DNA from: Streptosporangiaceae bacterium
GTDB taxonomy: Bacteria > Actinomycetota > Actinomycetes > Streptosporangiales > Streptosporangiaceae
Length of the DNA stretch: 24,259 nucleotides
Assembly (NCBI GenBank): GCA_030045295.1
Contig: JASIGD010000390.1
Location: 1 to 24,259 of the forward strand
Direction: 5' to 3'
The notes beneath the pieces are model-generated. The model searched no databases. It saw nothing but the letters and a program-made list of their open reading frames with translations, and was not told where the DNA came from. A program made the position numbers and the translations under genes. Each line of letters begins with the position of its first letter. The stretch's first letter is position 1. This document shows positions 22,248 to 24,259 of this stretch, one piece after another.

Positions 22248-24259
22248 CTAGCCGGCGGGAGTACGGACCTCCACGTGGCTGCCGGCGTGGCCCTTGCGCA
22301 CGCGGACCTGCGCGGGGATGCGCTGTCGCAATTCGGCCACGTGGCTGACGATGCCGACCATCCTGCCTCCCTCGCGCAGGCCGTCGAGCACGGTCATCAC
22401 CTCCTCCAGCGTGTCCTCGTCCAGGCTGCCGAAGCCCTCGTCGACGAACAGCGCCTCGATCCGGGTTCCGCCCGCCTCCGCGGTGACGACATCCGCGAGG
22501 CCGAGCGCGAGGGCCAGGCTGGCCAGGAACGTCTCGCCGCCGGATAGCGTGCTGGTGTCGCGATCCGCCCCGGTCCACGCGTCGCAGGCGAGCAGGCCGA
22601 GCCCGGACCGGCCCGCGCCGCGGCGCGCGTCGGTGTGCGCCAGCGAGTACCGGCCCGAGGTCATCTTGAGCAGCCGCTCGCTGGCGGCCGCGGCGACCTC
22701 TTCCAGCCGGGCGGCCAGCACGAAAGATGAAAGGGTCATCCGCAGGGTGTTCGCGCCCTGCCCGGCGGCCAGGTCAGCGAGCCTGCGGGCCTCGCCCGCC
22801 CTTGCGCTCAGCGGCCGCAGCTCCTCCAGCCGCGCGGTCAGCTGGGGGGCGAGGTCGGCCAGCTGTTCGGCCTGGTGCTGGGCGCGGTCGTTTGCTCCGA
22901 GGGCGTCATCCAGGGCCTTGCGCGCCGCGTCCGCCGCGGTCTCCGCCGCCGCCACGTCGGCCGGCGGGTCGAGAGCCACGTCGAGGTCGGGATCGGCCAG
23001 CAGCTCGGCGACCGCCTTGCCCCTGGCTTCATGGTCGCGGATCGCCTGATCGGCGGTGGCCCGCCATTCGCCGTCACGCTGGGCATCGCGTACCGCGTCG
23101 AGGTCGCCGAAGCCTGCGCCGGCCGCGGCCTGAAGCGCCCGGTCCTCCTCGCTGCGGGCATCTGCCTCGGTACGAGCGCATCGGTCGGCCGCGTCGGCGG
23201 CGGCGATGAGCGCGTCGGCCGCCTCGCGCGCGGCGCGCAGAGCGTTGTCGAGGTCAGGCGCACCGTCGAGCTGGGCCAGCAGCGACTCGCGGTGCCGGAC
23301 GGCACGCTGGTCCGCCTCGGCGGCCTGGCGGAGTTCCGACTCACGCTGCTCGGTCAGCTCGATGAGCCGCTTCTCCGTGGCGGCGATCTGCTGGTCCAGG
23401 TCCTCGAGGGCGGCCTGCGGGTCAGCCAGCCGGGTAGCGGCCAGTCGGGCTGCTTCGTCCTGGAGCTCCAGCCAGGCCGTTTTGAGCCTTCCCGCTTCGG
23501 CCTTGATCGTCGGCAGGTCCGCGGCGACCGCGAAGCCCGCGCCTTCGAGCCGGGCCGACAGGTCGGCGACGCGCTCGTCGGCGCCCCCCAGCTTCGCGCC
23601 GATCGTTTCGGCCCGTTCCGAGGCGGCCACCACTTCGGCGTCTGCTTCCTCTTCCTGCTCGCGCGTGACGCGGTCGCCTTGAAGCTCACACAGCTCCGGG
23701 TGATCGAGCGAGCCGCAGACGGGGCACGGGGCGCCCTCGACCAGCGCGGCCGCGAGCTCGGCGCGCATCCCGTCGATGCGCGCCATGCGCAGCCGTGCCG
23801 CTTCGCCGAGCAGCTCGGCGTGTTCTACTTTCGCGGCGATGTAGGCCTCGGACTGCTGGGCAGCGTCCGCTCGCGCCTCGGCCAGCGCCGTCATGTCCTC
23901 CGCGGCCCGCTGGTGACGGTCGGCTTCGGCCCGGACGCCGGGCAGTCGTTCAGCCGCCTCGCGGGCCTGGTCGCGCCGGAGGCTTAGTCGGGGGCGCTGC
24001 TCGCGCCGGGCGGCAGCGGCCTGCTCGGCGGCGTCGATCTGACCGGTCAGCGCCGTCGCGGCCGACCGGGCGGATTCGGCGGTTTCGTCTTCCTCGGCCG
24101 CTTGCCGGGCCAGGGACTGCAGCCCCTCCAGGCGGCCGCACTTCGTGACCTGCTGCTGTCCGGCGCCGCGCAGTTCCGCGGCGGTGGCGGAGGGGGCGGC
24201 ACCGGCGTGCGCCCTGGCTTCTTGTTCGGCGGCGCGGGCCCGGGCGAGCGCGCCGGCGG
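22248..24259 (-). CDS. sbcC: SbcC exonuclease subunit (Rad50-like SMC ATPase), 5' end cut
   Basis: The frame stays open from the stop at 22248 to the right edge, giving about 670 codons; the N-terminal Walker A lobe lies outside the window. ATG at 23894 is internal: the codons beyond it keep the same Ala/Glu/Arg coiled-coil pattern. Seen features: coiled coil, the zinc hook CPVC (GAPCPVCGSLDHPEL), the returning coiled coil, the ABC signature TLSGGETFLASLALALGLA, and Walker B ALFVDEGFGSLDEDTLEEV with its D-loop. SbcC pairs with the SbcD nuclease to open hairpins and process double-strand ends; sbcD would be expected just upstream, outside the window. The C-terminus ends normally, soon after the last ATPase-lobe strand. 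The Zn hook and signature rule out a plain SMC protein. Confidence 0.92.
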   Translation of the reverse strand, partial: AGALARARAAEQEARAHAGAAPSATAAELRGAGQQQVTKCGRLEGLQSLARQAAEEDETAESARSAATALTGQIDAAEQAAAARREQRPRLSLRRDQAREAAERLPGVRAEADRHQRAAEDMTALAEARADAAQQSEAYIAAKVEHAELLGEAARLRMARIDGMRAELAAALVEGAPCPVCGSLDHPELCELQGDRVTREQEEEADAEVVAASERAETIGAKLGGADERVADLSARLEGAGFAVAADLPTIKAEAGRLKTAWLELQDEAARLAATRLADPQAALEDLDQQIAATEKRLIELTEQRESELRQAAEADQRAVRHRESLLAQLDGAPDLDNALRAAREAADALIAAADAADRCARTEADARSEEDRALQAAAGAGFGDLDAVRDAQRDGEWRATADQAIRDHEARGKAVAELLADPDLDVALDPPADVAAAETAADAARKALDDALGANDRAQHQAEQLADLAPQLTARLEELRPLSARAGEARRLADLAAGQGANTLRMTLSSFVLAARLEEVAAAASERLLKMTSGRYSLAHTDARRGAGRSGLGLLACDAWTGADRDTSTLSGGETFLASLALALGLADVVTAEAGGTRIEALFVDEGFGSLDEDTLEEVMTVLDGLREGGRMVGIVSHVAELRQRIPAQVRVRKGHAGSHVEVRTPAG

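Noticed and set aside
22875..23987. 370-codon plus-strand frame opposite sbcC
   Set aside because: It is a shadow of the SbcC coiled-coil region.
1..24259. tRNA, rRNA, CRISPR arrays, insertion sequences, prophage genes
   Set aside because: None could be recognised on either strand by reading. Small ncRNAs or riboswitches without strong signatures could be missed.

Overview
The window is high-GC, densely coded DNA. Its codon use, GTG starts and gene families (double-zinc-ribbon cyclase/AAA/TPR regulator, SpoIIE-type phosphatase, UspA, Pls-like NRPS membrane domain) point to a Gram-positive actinobacterium, probably a filamentous, metabolite-producing one. I see no rRNA, tRNA, CRISPR array, transposase or phage gene. 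Both edges cut genes: an MFS transporter on the left and SbcC on the right.

Layout. 1-1043 (-): N-terminal part of an MFS transporter. 1150-4329 (+): a 1059-residue regulator with zinc ribbons, a class III nucleotide cyclase domain, an AAA/NACHT-like ATPase and TPR-like repeats. Tail to tail with it, 4336-5349 (-), is a protein with a C-terminal cyclic-nucleotide-binding domain, so a possible signal maker and signal reader sit side by side. 5350-5863 is the largest gene-free stretch and holds repeats and a possible promoter for the operon that follows.

5864-13938 (+) is the centrepiece, a tightly coupled five-gene operon. It encodes an SbnA-like PLP enzyme, a carrier protein fused to the six-helix, three-soluble-domain membrane module typical of poly-lysine synthetase (Pls), an NRPS with a truncated C domain plus A and T domains, a SyrP/TauD-like Fe(II)/2-oxoglutarate dioxygenase, and an SbnB-like dehydrogenase. 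SbnA and SbnB families together make L-2,3-diaminopropionate (Dap). The inferred route is Dap synthesis, adenylation and loading by the NRPS, oxidation by the dioxygenase, and assembly by the membrane module. That would give a Dap homopolymer, oligomer or small amide, possibly hydroxylated. A secreted SGNH-hydrolase lipoprotein (13996-14859) follows on the same strand.

The rest is on the minus strand. A SpoIIE-type membrane phosphatase (17237-16170) and a polytopic GT-C-like membrane protein (16155-14863) look co-transcribed. A second likely operon runs UspA (20806-20297), a D-2-hydroxyacid dehydrogenase (20259-19336), pseudouridine-5'-phosphate glycosidase (19293-18370) and a PfkB sugar kinase (18380-17430); the last two fit pseudouridine salvage. 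An orphan NMT1/TauA-type substrate-binding lipoprotein (22057-21065) and the C-terminal part of SbcC (from 24259 to 22248) complete the window.
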